DNA from: an uncultured Algibacter sp. | Lineage (GTDB): Bacteria > Bacteroidota > Bacteroidia > Flavobacteriales > Flavobacteriaceae | DNA: 64,000 nt | Assembly (NCBI GenBank): GCA_947499935.1 | Contig: CANMQH010000002.1 | Span: forward strand, 248,001 to 312,000 | Direction of reading: 5' to 3' | Shown here: in pieces, positions 54,579-63,514 of the stretch | Layout: every line of letters starts with the position of its first letter | How positions within the stretch are numbered: the stretch's first letter is position 1 | Notes under the pieces: generated by a model | Databases searched by the model: none | Told to the model about the DNA's origin: nothing | Seen by the model: the letters and a program-made list of their open reading frames with translations, nothing else | Program-made: the position numbers and the translations under genes

Positions 54579-55508
54579 ATGAAATTAAAGGTTTGCGGTA
54601 TGAAATATCAAGATAATATTCTACAAGTTGCAGCATTGCAACCCGATTATCTTGGATTTATTTTTTATAAAAAATCTGCACGAAACTTTAATACTGAATC
54701 TATACCAGAGTTACCAAACTCAATAAAAAAAACAGGCGTTTTTGTTGATGCCGATTTAGATTTTGTTCTAGAAAAAGTTAACAAACATAAATTGCAAGCC
54801 CTTCAATTACATGGAAAAGAATCGCCTGAATATTGTAGTCAACTTAAAAAAGAAAATATCGAAATCATCAAAGTATTTTCAATAAAAGATGCATTTGATT
54901 TCAGTACTCTAAAACCTTATGAAAATGTCTGTGACTACTTCCTCTTCGACACTAAAGGAAAACACCCCGGTGGAAACGGCTACACATTCGATTGGAACGT
55001 TTTAAACAATTACCCTTCAACAAAACCCTTTTTTTTAAGTGGTGGTTTAGGCTTAAACGAAATTGAAGACATTAAACAATTTACAAACAGTAAAGCATCA
55101 AAATATTGCTATGCCTTAGATGTAAATAGCAAATTTGAAATTGAACCTGGATTAAAAAATATTGAAGATTTAAAAAAATTTAAATATAAATTATTTTCAA
55201 AATTTGATTTTATTGCAAAAGTAACGTACGATGGTCTAAGAAAAGCATTTGTAAATAGTGGATACAGACCCCATATTGAATTTGAAAATATAAATTTTAA
55301 AACCTCTGGAGCACAGTATTTTATTAATAAAAGCGGGGAAATTCATCCTAATGAAACGCAAATAGCTTTTATTAGTATTACTAACGGTGCTACTGATCTT
55401 TTATTTAAAAAACTCTATAACAAAATGAAATTTAATTTTTATGAAGCATCAACTTATATTGGAAAAGGGGAAATTACAGAAATACTAAATAAAAATTTAG
55501 AAAAATAA
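54579..55508 (+). CDS. trpF: Phosphoribosylanthranilate isomerase with a C-terminal EF-Tu domain III-like extension
   Basis: A 309-residue protein; TrpF alone is usually about 205. Residues 1-204 are a complete Trp[11 protein letters not shown] with catalytic Cys6, [26 protein letters not shown] (Asp124 acid) and [11 protein letters not shown]. Residues about 205-309 are extra and have the shape of EF-Tu domain [23 protein letters not shown] (compare KGYRPQFYF of EF-Tu), [14 protein letters not shown] and [17 protein letters not shown] (compare IREGGRTVGAGVVAKVL). The frame is continuous with no stop between the parts. TrpB starts one base after the stop. The role of the extra domain is unknown; in EF-Tu it contacts the tRNA T stem. 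Confidence 0.88.
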   Translation: MKLKVCGMKYQDNILQVAALQPDYLGFIFYKKSARNFNTESIPELPNSIKKTGVFVDADLDFVLEKVNKHKLQALQLHGKESPEYCSQLKKENIEIIKVFSIKDAFDFSTLKPYENVCDYFLFDTKGKHPGGNGYTFDWNVLNNYPSTKPFFLSGGLGLNEIEDIKQFTNSKASKYCYALDVNSKFEIEPGLKNIEDLKKFKYKLFSKFDFIAKVTYDGLRKAFVNSGYRPHIEFENINFKTSGAQYFINKSGEIHPNETQIAFISITNGATDLLFKKLYNKMKFNFYEASTYIGKGEITEILNKNLEK

Positions 55509-55509
55509 C

Positions 55510-56691
55510 ATGAATTATAACGTAAACAAAAAAGGTTACTACGGTGAGTTTGGAGGTGCATTTATTCCAGAAATGCTATATCCAAATGTAGAAGAGCTAC
55601 GCCAAAACTATTTAAAAGTTATGGCAGAACCTGAGTTTAAAAAGGAGTTCGACCAACTTTTAAAAGATTATGTTGGGCGTCCTTCGCCGCTTTATTTTGC
55701 CAAGCGTCTTTCAGAAAAATATAATACTAAAATCTACCTTAAGCGTGAAGATTTAAACCATACAGGTGCTCATAAAATCAACAATACTATTGGTCAAATC
55801 CTCATGGCTCAACGTCTAGGTAAAACTAGAATTATTGCCGAAACAGGAGCTGGTCAACATGGCGTTGCAACGGCAACCGTTTGTGCGTTAATGGGATTAG
55901 AATGTATTGTTTATATGGGCGAAATTGATATTGCACGACAAGCACCAAATGTAGCCAGAATGAAAATGTTAGGTGCAACAGTTGTCCCTGCATTATCAGG
56001 TAGTCGCACATTAAAAGACGCCACTAACGAAGCCATTAGAGATTGGATTAATAACCCAGTAAATACGCATTATATTATTGGTTCTGCCATTGGTCCACAC
56101 CCATATCCAGATATGGTAACACGTTTTCAATCTGTTATTTCCGAAGAAATAAAATGGCAATTAAAAGAACAAACAGGTAAAGAAAATCCAGATTATGTGG
56201 TAGCTTGTATTGGAGGTGGTAGTAATGCTGCTGGTACCTACTATCATTATTTACACGAGCCCGATGTTGGTATTATTGCCGTTGAAGCTGCTGGTTTAGG
56301 CATAGATTCTGGAGAGAGTGCAGCAACATCTGTTTTAGGTAAAGAAGGTATTATTCATGGTTGTAAAACCTTATTAATGCAAACTCCCGACGGACAAATA
56401 ACAGAACCTTATTCCATTTCGGCAGGGTTAGATTATCCAGGCGTAGGGCCCATGCACGCACATTTAGCTAAAACTGGTCGCGCAGAATTTATATCTATTA
56501 CAGACAGCGATGCTATGGATGCTGGTTTAGAACTTTCAAAATTAGAAGGTATTATTCCAGCTATCGAAACATCACATGCATTAGCCATTTTTAAACATAA
56601 AACATTTAAACCAAACGATGTTGTCGTTATGAGTTTATCTGGTCGTGGTGATAAAGATTTAGAGAATTATATAGACTATTTCAAGATATAG
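55510..56691 (+). CDS. trpB: Tryptophan synthase beta chain
   Basis: A 393-residue PLP enzyme that condenses indole with serine. The PLP lysine is Lys89 in [10 protein letters not shown], the phosphate-binding loop is GGGSNAAG, and the GPHPYPDMV and GLDYPGVGP stretches complete the site. Typical TrpB1 length and sequence. It is separated from trpA by a repeat (56697-56779), and partners with TrpA in the alpha2beta2 complex. Confidence 0.97.
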   Translation: MNYNVNKKGYYGEFGGAFIPEMLYPNVEELRQNYLKVMAEPEFKKEFDQLLKDYVGRPSPLYFAKRLSEKYNTKIYLKREDLNHTGAHKINNTIGQILMAQRLGKTRIIAETGAGQHGVATATVCALMGLECIVYMGEIDIARQAPNVARMKMLGATVVPALSGSRTLKDATNEAIRDWINNPVNTHYIIGSAIGPHPYPDMVTRFQSVISEEIKWQLKEQTGKENPDYVVACIGGGSNAAGTYYHYLHEPDVGIIAVEAAGLGIDSGESAATSVLGKEGIIHGCKTLLMQTPDGQITEPYSISAGLDYPGVGPMHAHLAKTGRAEFISITDSDAMDAGLELSKLEGIIPAIETSHALAIFKHKTFKPNDVVVMSLSGRGDKDLENYIDYFKI

Positions 56692-56696
56692 ATTTT

Positions 56697-56779
56697 GGGC
56701 GTTACCGCAAGGGTCGGGCTTTCACTACTCGCTCCCTCCTCCGTCAGGGAGCTCAAACAAACCGTTCAATCCCTAACGC
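56697..56779 (+). repeat. Dispersed repeat, copy 4, in the trpB-trpA gap
   Basis: An 83-bp element from GGGCGTTACCGCAAGGGTCG to CAATCCCTAACGC, with the inner hairpin GCTCCCTCC-TCCG-TCAGGGAGC. It begins 5 bases after the trpB stop. Immediately after it an ACTTCACAGGTTTT-AAAACCTGTGAAGT hairpin (56785-56815) could act as a second palindrome or weak terminator. Confidence 0.85.
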
Positions 56780-56833
56780 AAACAGACTTCACAGGTTTTA
56801 AAAACCTGTGAAGTCTTAAAAACAAAAAAGATA

Positions 56834-57598
56834 ATGAATAGAATTAATAAAAAATTACAAGAAAACAAAAAGTTACTATCCATATACTTCACAGCAGGTT
56901 ATCCAGATATTAACGACACAGTTTCAATCATACAAGATTTAGAAAAAAATGGTGTAGATATGATTGAAATTGGATTACCATTTAGCGACCCATTGGCCGA
57001 TGGCCCAACAATTCAAGATAGTTCTACGCAAGCTTTAAAAAATGGAATGACTACAGAGTTGCTTTTTAATCAGCTAAAAGACATTAGAAAATCGGTTTCT
57101 ATTCCATTAATTATTATGGGATATTTTAACCCAATGTTTCAGTATGGTGTTGAAGCTTTTTGTAAAAAATGCCAAGAATTAGGTATCGATGGACTTATTA
57201 TTCCGGATTTACCTGTTGATGTTTATCATAATGAATACCAAGCTATTTTCGAGAAATATGGTCTTATAAATGTATTCTTAATTACACCGCAAACCAGTGA
57301 TGAACGTATTAGATACATAGATTCTATTTCAAACGGATTTATATACATGGTAAGTAGTGCAAGTACAACAGGAGCACAATCTGGTTTTGGAGAGGAACAA
57401 ACGGCATATTTTGAGCGTATTGCCAAAATGAACTTAAAAAACCCTCAAATTATAGGGTTTGGTATTAGTAATAACGAAACATTTACGCAAGCTACACAAT
57501 ATGCTAAAGGCGCTATTATTGGTAGTGCTTTTGTTAAGCATGTCACTAATAAGGGTGTAAAAAATATTGATGATTTTGTAAATAACATGCTTTCTTAA
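56834..57598 (+). CDS. trpA: Tryptophan synthase alpha chain
   Basis: A 254-residue TIM-barrel protein that cleaves indole-3-glycerol phosphate. Catalytic residues are Glu45 and Asp56 in EIGLPFSDPLADG (equivalents of E. coli Glu49 and Asp60). The phosphate loop is FGISNNETFTQA, and VSSASTTGAQSGF gives the conserved loop 6. Last trp gene; ndh follows after 10 bases, so read-through into ndh is likely. Confidence 0.97.
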   Translation: MNRINKKLQENKKLLSIYFTAGYPDINDTVSIIQDLEKNGVDMIEIGLPFSDPLADGPTIQDSSTQALKNGMTTELLFNQLKDIRKSVSIPLIIMGYFNPMFQYGVEAFCKKCQELGIDGLIIPDLPVDVYHNEYQAIFEKYGLINVFLITPQTSDERIRYIDSISNGFIYMVSSASTTGAQSGFGEEQTAYFERIAKMNLKNPQIIGFGISNNETFTQATQYAKGAIIGSAFVKHVTNKGVKNIDDFVNNMLS

Positions 57599-57608
57599 AT
57601 ATTTTTTT

Positions 57609-58889
57609 ATGCCTAAAACTAAAAGAGTCATTATTGTTGGTGCTGGTTTTGCTGGATTAAGACTTGCTCAAGACTTAATAAATAACCCATATTACGATGT
57701 TTATTTATTTGACAAACAAAATTATCATCAATTTCAGCCATTAATGTACCAAGTAGCTACGGCTAGATTAGAGCCTGCGAGTATTTCTTTTCCGCTTAGA
57801 AAAGTATTTCAAAAAGCGAAAAATGTTAAAATTAGAATTACAGAAGTAACTCATATTGATTTTGACAATCAGGAACTTAGTACAAATATTGGTGATTTTA
57901 ATTATGATCATCTTGTTATATGCATTGGTTCTACAACCAATTATTTTGGTAACAAAAACCTTAAGGATTATGCATACCCAATGAAAACCATTCCCGAAGC
58001 CATCCAGCTCAGGAATAGAATTTTACAAACGTTTGAAAATGCATTAAATATCACAAATCCAGAATCGCTACAAACGTTATTAAACTTTGTTGTTGTAGGC
58101 GGAGGGCCAACAGGCGTGGAACTCGCTGGCGCTTTAGCAGAAATGAAACGTCATGTGCTGCCAAAAGACTATCCCGATAAAGATTTTTCTAAACTTACCA
58201 TATACCTTTTAGAAGGCACTGCCAGCACACTTAGTCCTATGAGCAAAGGGTCTCAAAATATGTCGCAAAAATATTTGGAAGAACTGGGTGTTGTTGTTAA
58301 AACCAATACTATGGTTAGCGATTATGATGGCATAGTTGTTACATTAAATAATAGCGAAAAAATAACGTCTAAAAATGTTATTTGGGCTGCAGGGGTTACG
58401 GGCAATGTTATAAAAGGTTTTCCTGAAGCATGTATTACTAGAGGAAATAGATTAATTGTTAATCGTCAAAACAAAGTAGAAAGCCTAAAAAATGTATATG
58501 CACTTGGTGATATTGCATATATGCATACCCCCAATTATCCTAATGCACATCCTCAAATTGCTAGTGTCGCTTTACAACAAGCTTCTTTGCTATCTAAAAA
58601 CTTAATAAAAGAACACTTAAATAAACCCTTAAAAGATTTTGAGTATAAAGATAAAGGTTCAATGGCTACAATAGGTAAACGCAAAGCTGTAGTAGATTTA
58701 CCAAAGTTTAGTTTTCAAGGACGGTTAGCATGGTTTACATGGATGTTTATTCATTTAATGCTTATATTAAGTATTAAGAATAAGCTTCTTATTTTTATGA
58801 ATTGGATGATAAGCTATTTCAATAATGATAGCACACTTCGTATTATCATGAAACCAGTTATCCTTAAAGTTAAAAACAAGAAACACTAA
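57609..58889 (+). CDS. ndh: Type II NADH dehydrogenase
   Basis: A 426-residue pyridine nucleotide-disulfide oxidoreductase fold flavoprotein. It has the FAD-binding GAGFAG (11-16), YHQFQPLMYQVAT (the Bacteroidota NDH-2 signature), NAD-binding VVGGGPTGVELAGALAEM, and YALGDIAY for the second FAD contact. The C-terminal part (about 375-410) has amphipathic/hydrophobic segments that attach it to the membrane. It oxidises NADH and reduces quinone without pumping protons. The gene starts only 10 bases after trpA. Confidence 0.93.
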   Translation: MPKTKRVIIVGAGFAGLRLAQDLINNPYYDVYLFDKQNYHQFQPLMYQVATARLEPASISFPLRKVFQKAKNVKIRITEVTHIDFDNQELSTNIGDFNYDHLVICIGSTTNYFGNKNLKDYAYPMKTIPEAIQLRNRILQTFENALNITNPESLQTLLNFVVVGGGPTGVELAGALAEMKRHVLPKDYPDKDFSKLTIYLLEGTASTLSPMSKGSQNMSQKYLEELGVVVKTNTMVSDYDGIVVTLNNSEKITSKNVIWAAGVTGNVIKGFPEACITRGNRLIVNRQNKVESLKNVYALGDIAYMHTPNYPNAHPQIASVALQQASLLSKNLIKEHLNKPLKDFEYKDKGSMATIGKRKAVVDLPKFSFQGRLAWFTWMFIHLMLILSIKNKLLIFMNWMISYFNNDSTLRIIMKPVILKVKNKKH

Positions 58890-58974
58890 TGTTTCAATAA
58901 AATTAATAATTCTGTCATAATCATGATTAATAAGCAAATCCTATGATTAAATTTTTAATCCTGCTAAATTTAAA

Positions 58975-58982
58975 TATATTTG
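58975..58982 (+). promoter_or_regulatory. Candidate promoter of the DUF805 gene, -7 box
   Basis: TATATTTG matches TAnnTTTG, 31 bases before the ATG. No -33 TTG at the expected distance. Confidence 0.5.
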
Positions 58983-59013
58983 AATCTTATTAACCAACCC
59001 AAAAAATAGTATT

Positions 59014-59406
59014 ATGAAATGGTATTTAAAAGTAGTAAAAGAGAACTATGCAAATTTTCAAGGAAGAGCTAGACGCCAAGAATATTGGATGTTTACGTTA
59101 TTCCATCTAATATTTTTTTACGCACTAATTTTCATATCTGGCTTATTAGTCGCTTTAACAGAATCGGCAGCACTTGTATTTATATACGTCATTTATGTTT
59201 TGGCAACCCTAGTACCTGCGTTAGCAGTTGCTGTGAGAAGAATGCACGATGTTGGTAAAAGCGGATGGTATATTCTTATTCCTATTTATAGTTTTATTCT
59301 TGCTGTTACCGAGGGAGAAAAAGGGCCAAACCAATACGGACCAGACCCAAAAGGAGCTGATCTTGAAGAAATAAATGAAATTGGTAAGCCAGAAATTGAG
59401 GCTTAA
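59014..59406 (+). CDS. DUF805 family membrane protein
   Basis: A 130-residue protein with about three transmembrane segments (about 24-48, 53-72 and 86-101) and the family features FQGRARRQEYWMF near the N-terminus and AVRRMHDVGKSGWYILIP. The C-terminal EGEKGPNQYGPDPK motif is typical of DUF805. Function unknown; some family members are linked to inner-membrane stress. It has its own promoter box and a perfect terminator, so it is monocistronic. Confidence 0.93.
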   Translation: MKWYLKVVKENYANFQGRARRQEYWMFTLFHLIFFYALIFISGLLVALTESAALVFIYVIYVLATLVPALAVAVRRMHDVGKSGWYILIPIYSFILAVTEGEKGPNQYGPDPKGADLEEINEIGKPEIEA

Positions 59407-59426
59407 TACTTTATATAAAAATATTT

Positions 59427-59462
59427 TAAAAAACCTATTCTTTTCAGAATAGGTTTTTTATT
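59427..59462 (+). terminator. Rho-independent terminator after the DUF805 gene
   Basis: A perfect 15-bp stem TAAAAAACCTATTCT/AGAATAGGTTTTTTA around loop TTTC (59442-59445), ending in a U-run. It could stop transcription in either direction. Confidence 0.9.
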
Positions 59463-59494
59463 AATAAATAGCTTAGACCATTAACATATTTATA

Positions 59495-59944
59495 ATGCCA
59501 CTAAACATTGTTTTAATAGAGCCCGAAATACCTAATAACACAGGTAATATAGGCAGACTCGCATTAGCTTCGGGTTCGCATTTACATTTGGTGAAACCAT
59601 TTGGTTTTACAATAGACGACAGCCGTTTAAAACGTGCTGGCTTAGATTACTGGCAGCATCTATCCGTTACTTATTACGAAAATATTGAAGCGTTTTTTAA
59701 AATAAATAAAGATAAAAACATGGCTTTCCTTTCTAGTCATGGTACAAAAAACCATTGGGACATTTCTTTTAAAGATAATATGTTTTTAATTTTTGGCAAA
59801 GAATCAGTAGGATTACCAAAACTATTAATTAAAAAGTATGAAAACCAACTTTTTAAAATACCTCTTTATAGCCAACATGTTAGAAGTCTTAACCTTGCCA
59901 ATGCCGTAAGTATTGTTGTTTATGAAGGATTAAAAACACTTTAG
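59495..59944 (+). CDS. trmL: tRNA (cytidine/uridine-2'-O)-methyltransferase TrmL
   Basis: A 149-residue SPOUT methyltransferase. It has IVLIEPEIPNNTGNIGRL (5-22) and the trefoil-knot SAM site LIFGKESVGLP plus IPLYSQHVRSLNLANAVSI. TrmL methylates the wobble base of tRNA-Leu isoacceptors. The gene is short but of full family length. It stands alone. Confidence 0.95.
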   Translation: MPLNIVLIEPEIPNNTGNIGRLALASGSHLHLVKPFGFTIDDSRLKRAGLDYWQHLSVTYYENIEAFFKINKDKNMAFLSSHGTKNHWDISFKDNMFLIFGKESVGLPKLLIKKYENQLFKIPLYSQHVRSLNLANAVSIVVYEGLKTL

Positions 59945-60158
59945 CGTCATATAATAACTTACCATATACAAAGATTATCTTTAAAAACTTCACATACACA
60001 AAAAGGTTTATTTAAGGCTTTTTTTAACATGATGTGAGCCTATTGCTTCTTTAAATTAATTATATAAATTCATTTTTTTTATTTTTTTTTACAGATAAAC
60101 GTAAGTAATTACTTTTAGACTCGACTTTATAGAAATATTAACATTAAAATTAAAAATC

Positions 60159-61010
60159 ATGATTAAAATTAAACTTTTACTGACTGCTGCCCTCTTTTTA
60201 ACTTTTAATTCTTTAATTTTTGCTCAAGGCCCTAGATCGGCTGCTTCAAAACTTGTGCTTAGATTTGATAATGCCCCACAAGATATTTCTTGGGAACTAA
60301 GAGGCCCTAGTGGTGATGTAGTACAAACTGGAGGACCCTATGATTCTCAGTTTGCAAACCAAGTTGTAAATTTTGAATTTACTACTTTATTTGGAACTAG
60401 TCCATTAACATTTACCATAAAAGATGCTTCTGGTAATGGTCTTCAAGGTAATGGTGCTTGGGCTATTAATACTGAACGTTTAGCACGTATAGAAGCAAGA
60501 GATGTAGAAGATGTTGTAGGAAATCGTATTGCTAATGGTAATAGTAATTTTGGTTCTGAAACTACAATTACATTTGACCCAACATCTAGAACTAGTAATT
60601 TAGGTGCTTTAGGTGCTTTAGGCTTTAGAGATATTGATTTAATTCAAACTAGAGGTGGTAGTTTTTTCCGTATTTTTGGAAGCAGATTTAGACCTGTTAA
60701 CATAACTATTTCTACTCCAGATGAAGATGGTGCCCCTAGCGCTATCGAATCTCTTGTAGATTTAAGAGTAATAACATCTAGATTATCAGGACGAGCTACA
60801 ATTGTTATTACAAGTCAAATAGCAGATTCTGGAACTATTGAGGTAAGAGACGGCAATGGTACTCTAGTTACAACTAGAACCGTATCTTTACGCCAAGGTA
60901 GACTTGGTAGAAGAATACTACTTAGAAATCTAACAAGTGGTTTAAACATAGTACGTTTACAAACAAATAACACAACAGGTGCTATCTCTAAATCTTTTAT
61001 TGTTAGATAG
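60159..61010 (+). CDS. Secreted beta-rich protein with a sorting-domain-like end
   Basis: A 283-residue protein with a signal peptide (1-22, IFAQG). Its beta-rich body holds Gly/Asn/Thr-rich stretches and two short parts with FRIFGSRFRPVN. The last 60 residues have the layout of a T9SS type A C-terminal domain: GTIEVRDGNGTLVTTR, then NLTSGLNIVRLQT and a SKSFIVR end, but no YPNP start is seen. It is thus likely exported through the Por secretion system, though this is inference. No enzyme motif. Confidence 0.75.
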   Translation: MIKIKLLLTAALFLTFNSLIFAQGPRSAASKLVLRFDNAPQDISWELRGPSGDVVQTGGPYDSQFANQVVNFEFTTLFGTSPLTFTIKDASGNGLQGNGAWAINTERLARIEARDVEDVVGNRIANGNSNFGSETTITFDPTSRTSNLGALGALGFRDIDLIQTRGGSFFRIFGSRFRPVNITISTPDEDGAPSAIESLVDLRVITSRLSGRATIVITSQIADSGTIEVRDGNGTLVTTRTVSLRQGRLGRRILLRNLTSGLNIVRLQTNNTTGAISKSFIVR

Positions 61011-61049
61011 TAATAAAATAATAGACGCTCTTTTAAAATAGCATCGCTA

Positions 61050-61085
61050 AAAAAGGTAGAGACAAAAAGTCTCTGCCTTTTTTAT
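61050..61085 (+). terminator. Rho-independent terminator after the secreted protein gene
   Basis: Stem AAAAGGTAGAGAC/GTCTCTGCCTTTT with one G-U pair, loop AAAAA, followed by a U-rich run. It lies about 40 bases after the stop codon. Confidence 0.85.
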
Positions 61086-61184
61086 TTTTTATGGTGTATT
61101 TTATACTCGTGATTAAACCTTATTAATTTATAACAGTCTTATTTGCAGTAACAATTGCTAAACAAATTAAAACATTAAAAACAA

Positions 61185-61493
61185 ATGAAATCAAATACCT
61201 TAAAATTTGGTGTGTTAACACTATTATTATTCGCTTTTACGTTTTCAATATCTGCTCAAGAAAAAAAAGCTCCAAACTTTGAAAAAATGCACAAAAGATT
61301 TGATGCTGACACAAATGGTTCTGTTTCTTTAGAAGAATTTAAGTCTGTTAAAAGAAAAAAAGAAATACCAGCTCAGCGTTTAGAAAAAAAATATGCAAGA
61401 TTAGATGCTGATGGAAATGGTGCTTTAACATTAGATGAACTAAAAGAAAACTGGAAAAAATCTAAAGGGAAAGCTAAGAAAAAACAAGAATAG
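61185..61493 (+). CDS. Exported EF-hand protein
   Basis: A 102-residue protein with a signal peptide (1-24, ISAQE) and two EF-hand calcium-binding loops, DADTNGSVSLEE and DADGNGALTLDE. A lysine-rich tail follows. It resembles the small EF-hand proteins of other Bacteroidota. Probably periplasmic or surface-associated; calcium binding is predicted, no partner known. It is followed by a strong bidirectional terminator. Confidence 0.85.
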   Translation: MKSNTLKFGVLTLLLFAFTFSISAQEKKAPNFEKMHKRFDADTNGSVSLEEFKSVKRKKEIPAQRLEKKYARLDADGNGALTLDELKENWKKSKGKAKKKQE

Positions 61494-61517
61494 ATTTTCG
61501 CCATTATTTAAAATAAC

Positions 61518-61550
61518 AAAAAGGCTCAAATGTAATGTTTGAGCCTTTTT
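61518..61550. terminator. Bidirectional terminator between EF-hand and VF530 genes
   Basis: A perfect 13-bp stem AAAAAGGCTCAAA/TTTGAGCCTTTTT (61518-61530 with 61538-61550), loop TGTAATG. It has T runs on both strands and lies between two convergent genes, so it likely serves both. Confidence 0.92.
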
Positions 61551-61562
61551 TGCGTATTACTT

Positions 61563-61784
61563 TTACTTCTTCTTTAACATTTTTAAGTACATATTCTCAA
61601 CCTTAGTTCTTGCCCATGGTGTTCGTCGTAAAAATTTTAGACTAGATTTCACCGAAGGATTATCAGTAAAACATTTAATTTTAATAATATGTCCCATATA
61701 TTCCCATCCGTAGTGAGCTTCCAAATCATTAATAATTTGTTCTAGCTTAATACCATGTAAAGGGTTATTTGGTTGGGTTTCCAT
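61563..61784 (-). CDS. VF530 (DUF2132) family small protein
   Basis: A 73-residue protein with the full VF530 family signature: NPLHGIKLEQIINDLEAHYG, then CFTDNPSVKSSLKFLRRTPWAR and KVENMYL. The family structure suggests DNA binding; the exact function is unknown. Its start overlaps the end of the gene upstream by 20 bases. It is the last gene of a minus-strand group starting with the helicase. Confidence 0.9.
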   Translation of the reverse strand: METQPNNPLHGIKLEQIINDLEAHYGWEYMGHIIKIKCFTDNPSVKSSLKFLRRTPWARTKVENMYLKMLKKK

Positions 61785-61995
61785 ATACTAAACTTTTAAT
61801 CTTTACAGCCTTTTCAAAATGATTTAATTTGTGTTCCATAATCCACCACTTAGCTGCTTCCATTAACAATTCTGGATTGCTATTTTTATTTTCAAAAAAC
61901 GCATAAAAAGATAAACCAACCTGCTCACCTTTCTCTGCTATTTTTTTATTACAAACAGCTATAATTTTATCTTTTAAAATTTGTTTCAAAATCAA
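61765..61995 (-). CDS. Small protein of unknown function, probable TTG start
   Basis: A 76-residue frame that begins with a TTG at 61995, directly after the stop codon of the helicase gene; no ATG is available before residue 41. I keep it because the frame is translationally coupled on both sides: it follows the helicase stop without gap and overlaps the VF530 gene by 20 bases. It has no signal peptide and no motif I recognise (LSFYAFFEN, AAKWWIMEHKLNHFEKA). Helical, cytoplasmic. The start is uncertain. Confidence 0.6.
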   Translation of the reverse strand: MILKQILKDKIIAVCNKKIAEKGEQVGLSFYAFFENKNSNPELLMEAAKWWIMEHKLNHFEKAVKIKSLVYGNPTK

Positions 61996-63270
61996 CTAGT
62001 TTCTTCTATCATTACTCCTTTTTGGTCGTCTAGAATTACTGTTTCTGTTTTTATTAGACGTCCCAGAATTAGAGTTATTTCTTGATCTATTACCACCCCC
62101 TCTTTGCTGTTTTTTTTCTGGAGCTGTAGACGCATTTGGGTCTGGCTCAAAACCTTCTACAATTTCAACAGGGATTTTCATTTCAATCAATTTTTGAATA
62201 TCCCTTAAATATGTTGTTTCATCTGCACTTACTAATGATATGGCTTCACCACTTGCTCCTGCCCTACCTGTTCTACCAATTCTATGTACATAATCTTCAG
62301 ATATATTAGGGAGTTCAAAATTTATAACATGAGGTAATAACGGAATATCCAACCCACGAGCTGCAATATCTGTAGCTACTAAAACACGTATTCTTCCACT
62401 TTTAAAACCGGCTAAAGCCTTAGTTCTAGCACCTTGACTTTTGTTTCCATGAATAGCAGCAGCTGTAATATCTGCTTTAATCATTTTTTCACAGAGTTTA
62501 TTAGCACCGTGTTTTGTACGGGTAAACACTAAAACTTGTTTCCAGTTGCCATCAGAGATTAATTTAATAATTAATCCTGTTTTAAGGCCTTTGGCCACCC
62601 TATAAACTTTTTGGGTAATAGCATCAACTGTAGAGTTTTCTGGTGTTACCTCAACTTGCACAGGATGATTTAATATACCATGCGCTAATTTCTTTATATC
62701 TTTTGAAAATGTTGCCGAAAACATTAAATTCTGTCGTTTACTAGGCATCATTTTAATAACCCGTTCAATATCTCTTAAAAAGCCCATGTCCAACATACGG
62801 TCAGCCTCGTCTAAAACAAAGATTTCAATACGTTTTAACGATAATAACCCTTGGCTTTCCAAGTCTAATAAACGCCCTGGAGTAGCAACTAAAACATCGA
62901 CACCCTGCTTAATAGTTGCGGCTTGTGGTTTTTGATTTACACCCCCAAAAATAACAGCACTTCGTATATTTAAAAATTCGCTATACTCTTTAACATTGGC
63001 ATAAACTTGAGCCGCAAGCTCTCGTGTTGGTGTTAAAATTAATGCCCGAATAGGTCTAAATTTTTCTTTTGGATTTTCGGAAAGTATATGTAAAAGTGGC
63101 AATGTAAAACCTGCCGTTTTCCCTGTACCTGTTTGAGCTGATGCTAACACATCTACACCTTCTAATACTGGTGGAATTGCTTTTTGCTGAATAGGTGAAG
63201 GTGTTGTATATCCTTTTTTGCTAATTGCTTTTAGCAAGGCTTCGGATAAGCCTAAAGATTTAAATGACAT
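61996..63270 (-). CDS. rhlE: DEAD-box RNA helicase, RhlE-like
   Basis: A 424-residue ATP-dependent RNA helicase. Q-motif region [19 protein letters not shown], motif [11 protein letters not shown], Ib [14 protein letters not shown] in [19 protein letters not shown] in [17 protein letters not shown] and [10 protein letters not shown] are all present. The last 40 residues form a basic Arg/Asn/Gly-rich tail ([11 protein letters not shown]) for RNA binding. Probably acts in ribosome assembly and RNA remodelling. First gene of the group, with a -7 box upstream. Confidence 0.95.
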   Translation of the reverse strand: MSFKSLGLSEALLKAISKKGYTTPSPIQQKAIPPVLEGVDVLASAQTGTGKTAGFTLPLLHILSENPKEKFRPIRALILTPTRELAAQVYANVKEYSEFLNIRSAVIFGGVNQKPQAATIKQGVDVLVATPGRLLDLESQGLLSLKRIEIFVLDEADRMLDMGFLRDIERVIKMMPSKRQNLMFSATFSKDIKKLAHGILNHPVQVEVTPENSTVDAITQKVYRVAKGLKTGLIIKLISDGNWKQVLVFTRTKHGANKLCEKMIKADITAAAIHGNKSQGARTKALAGFKSGRIRVLVATDIAARGLDIPLLPHVINFELPNISEDYVHRIGRTGRAGASGEAISLVSADETTYLRDIQKLIEMKIPVEIVEGFEPDPNASTAPEKKQQRGGGNRSRNNSNSGTSNKNRNSNSRRPKRSNDRRN

Positions 63271-63350
63271 ATAGTGTTTTTATGAAGGCTCATAATGAGC
63301 ATTAGAGATTATAAATCATAATAAATCCAACCTCTTTCTAATTAAAAGTG

Positions 63351-63358
63351 CAAAGGTA
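63351..63358 (-). promoter_or_regulatory. Candidate promoter of the helicase gene, -7 box
   Basis: TACCTTTG on the minus strand matches TAnnTTTG, 80 bases before the ATG. No -33 element found. Confidence 0.45.
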
Positions 63359-63514
63359 CAGCTATTTTTAAGATTAAATTTTATATCCTTGGGTTTATAG
63401 TTAACATTAGATATATTTGTTTAACAATATTAAACTTACATCATAAATAAACTTTGTTTTAATAAAAACTAGAATGAAATTTGATGCAAAATTCACAAAC
63501 TAAACGTTTAGGAA

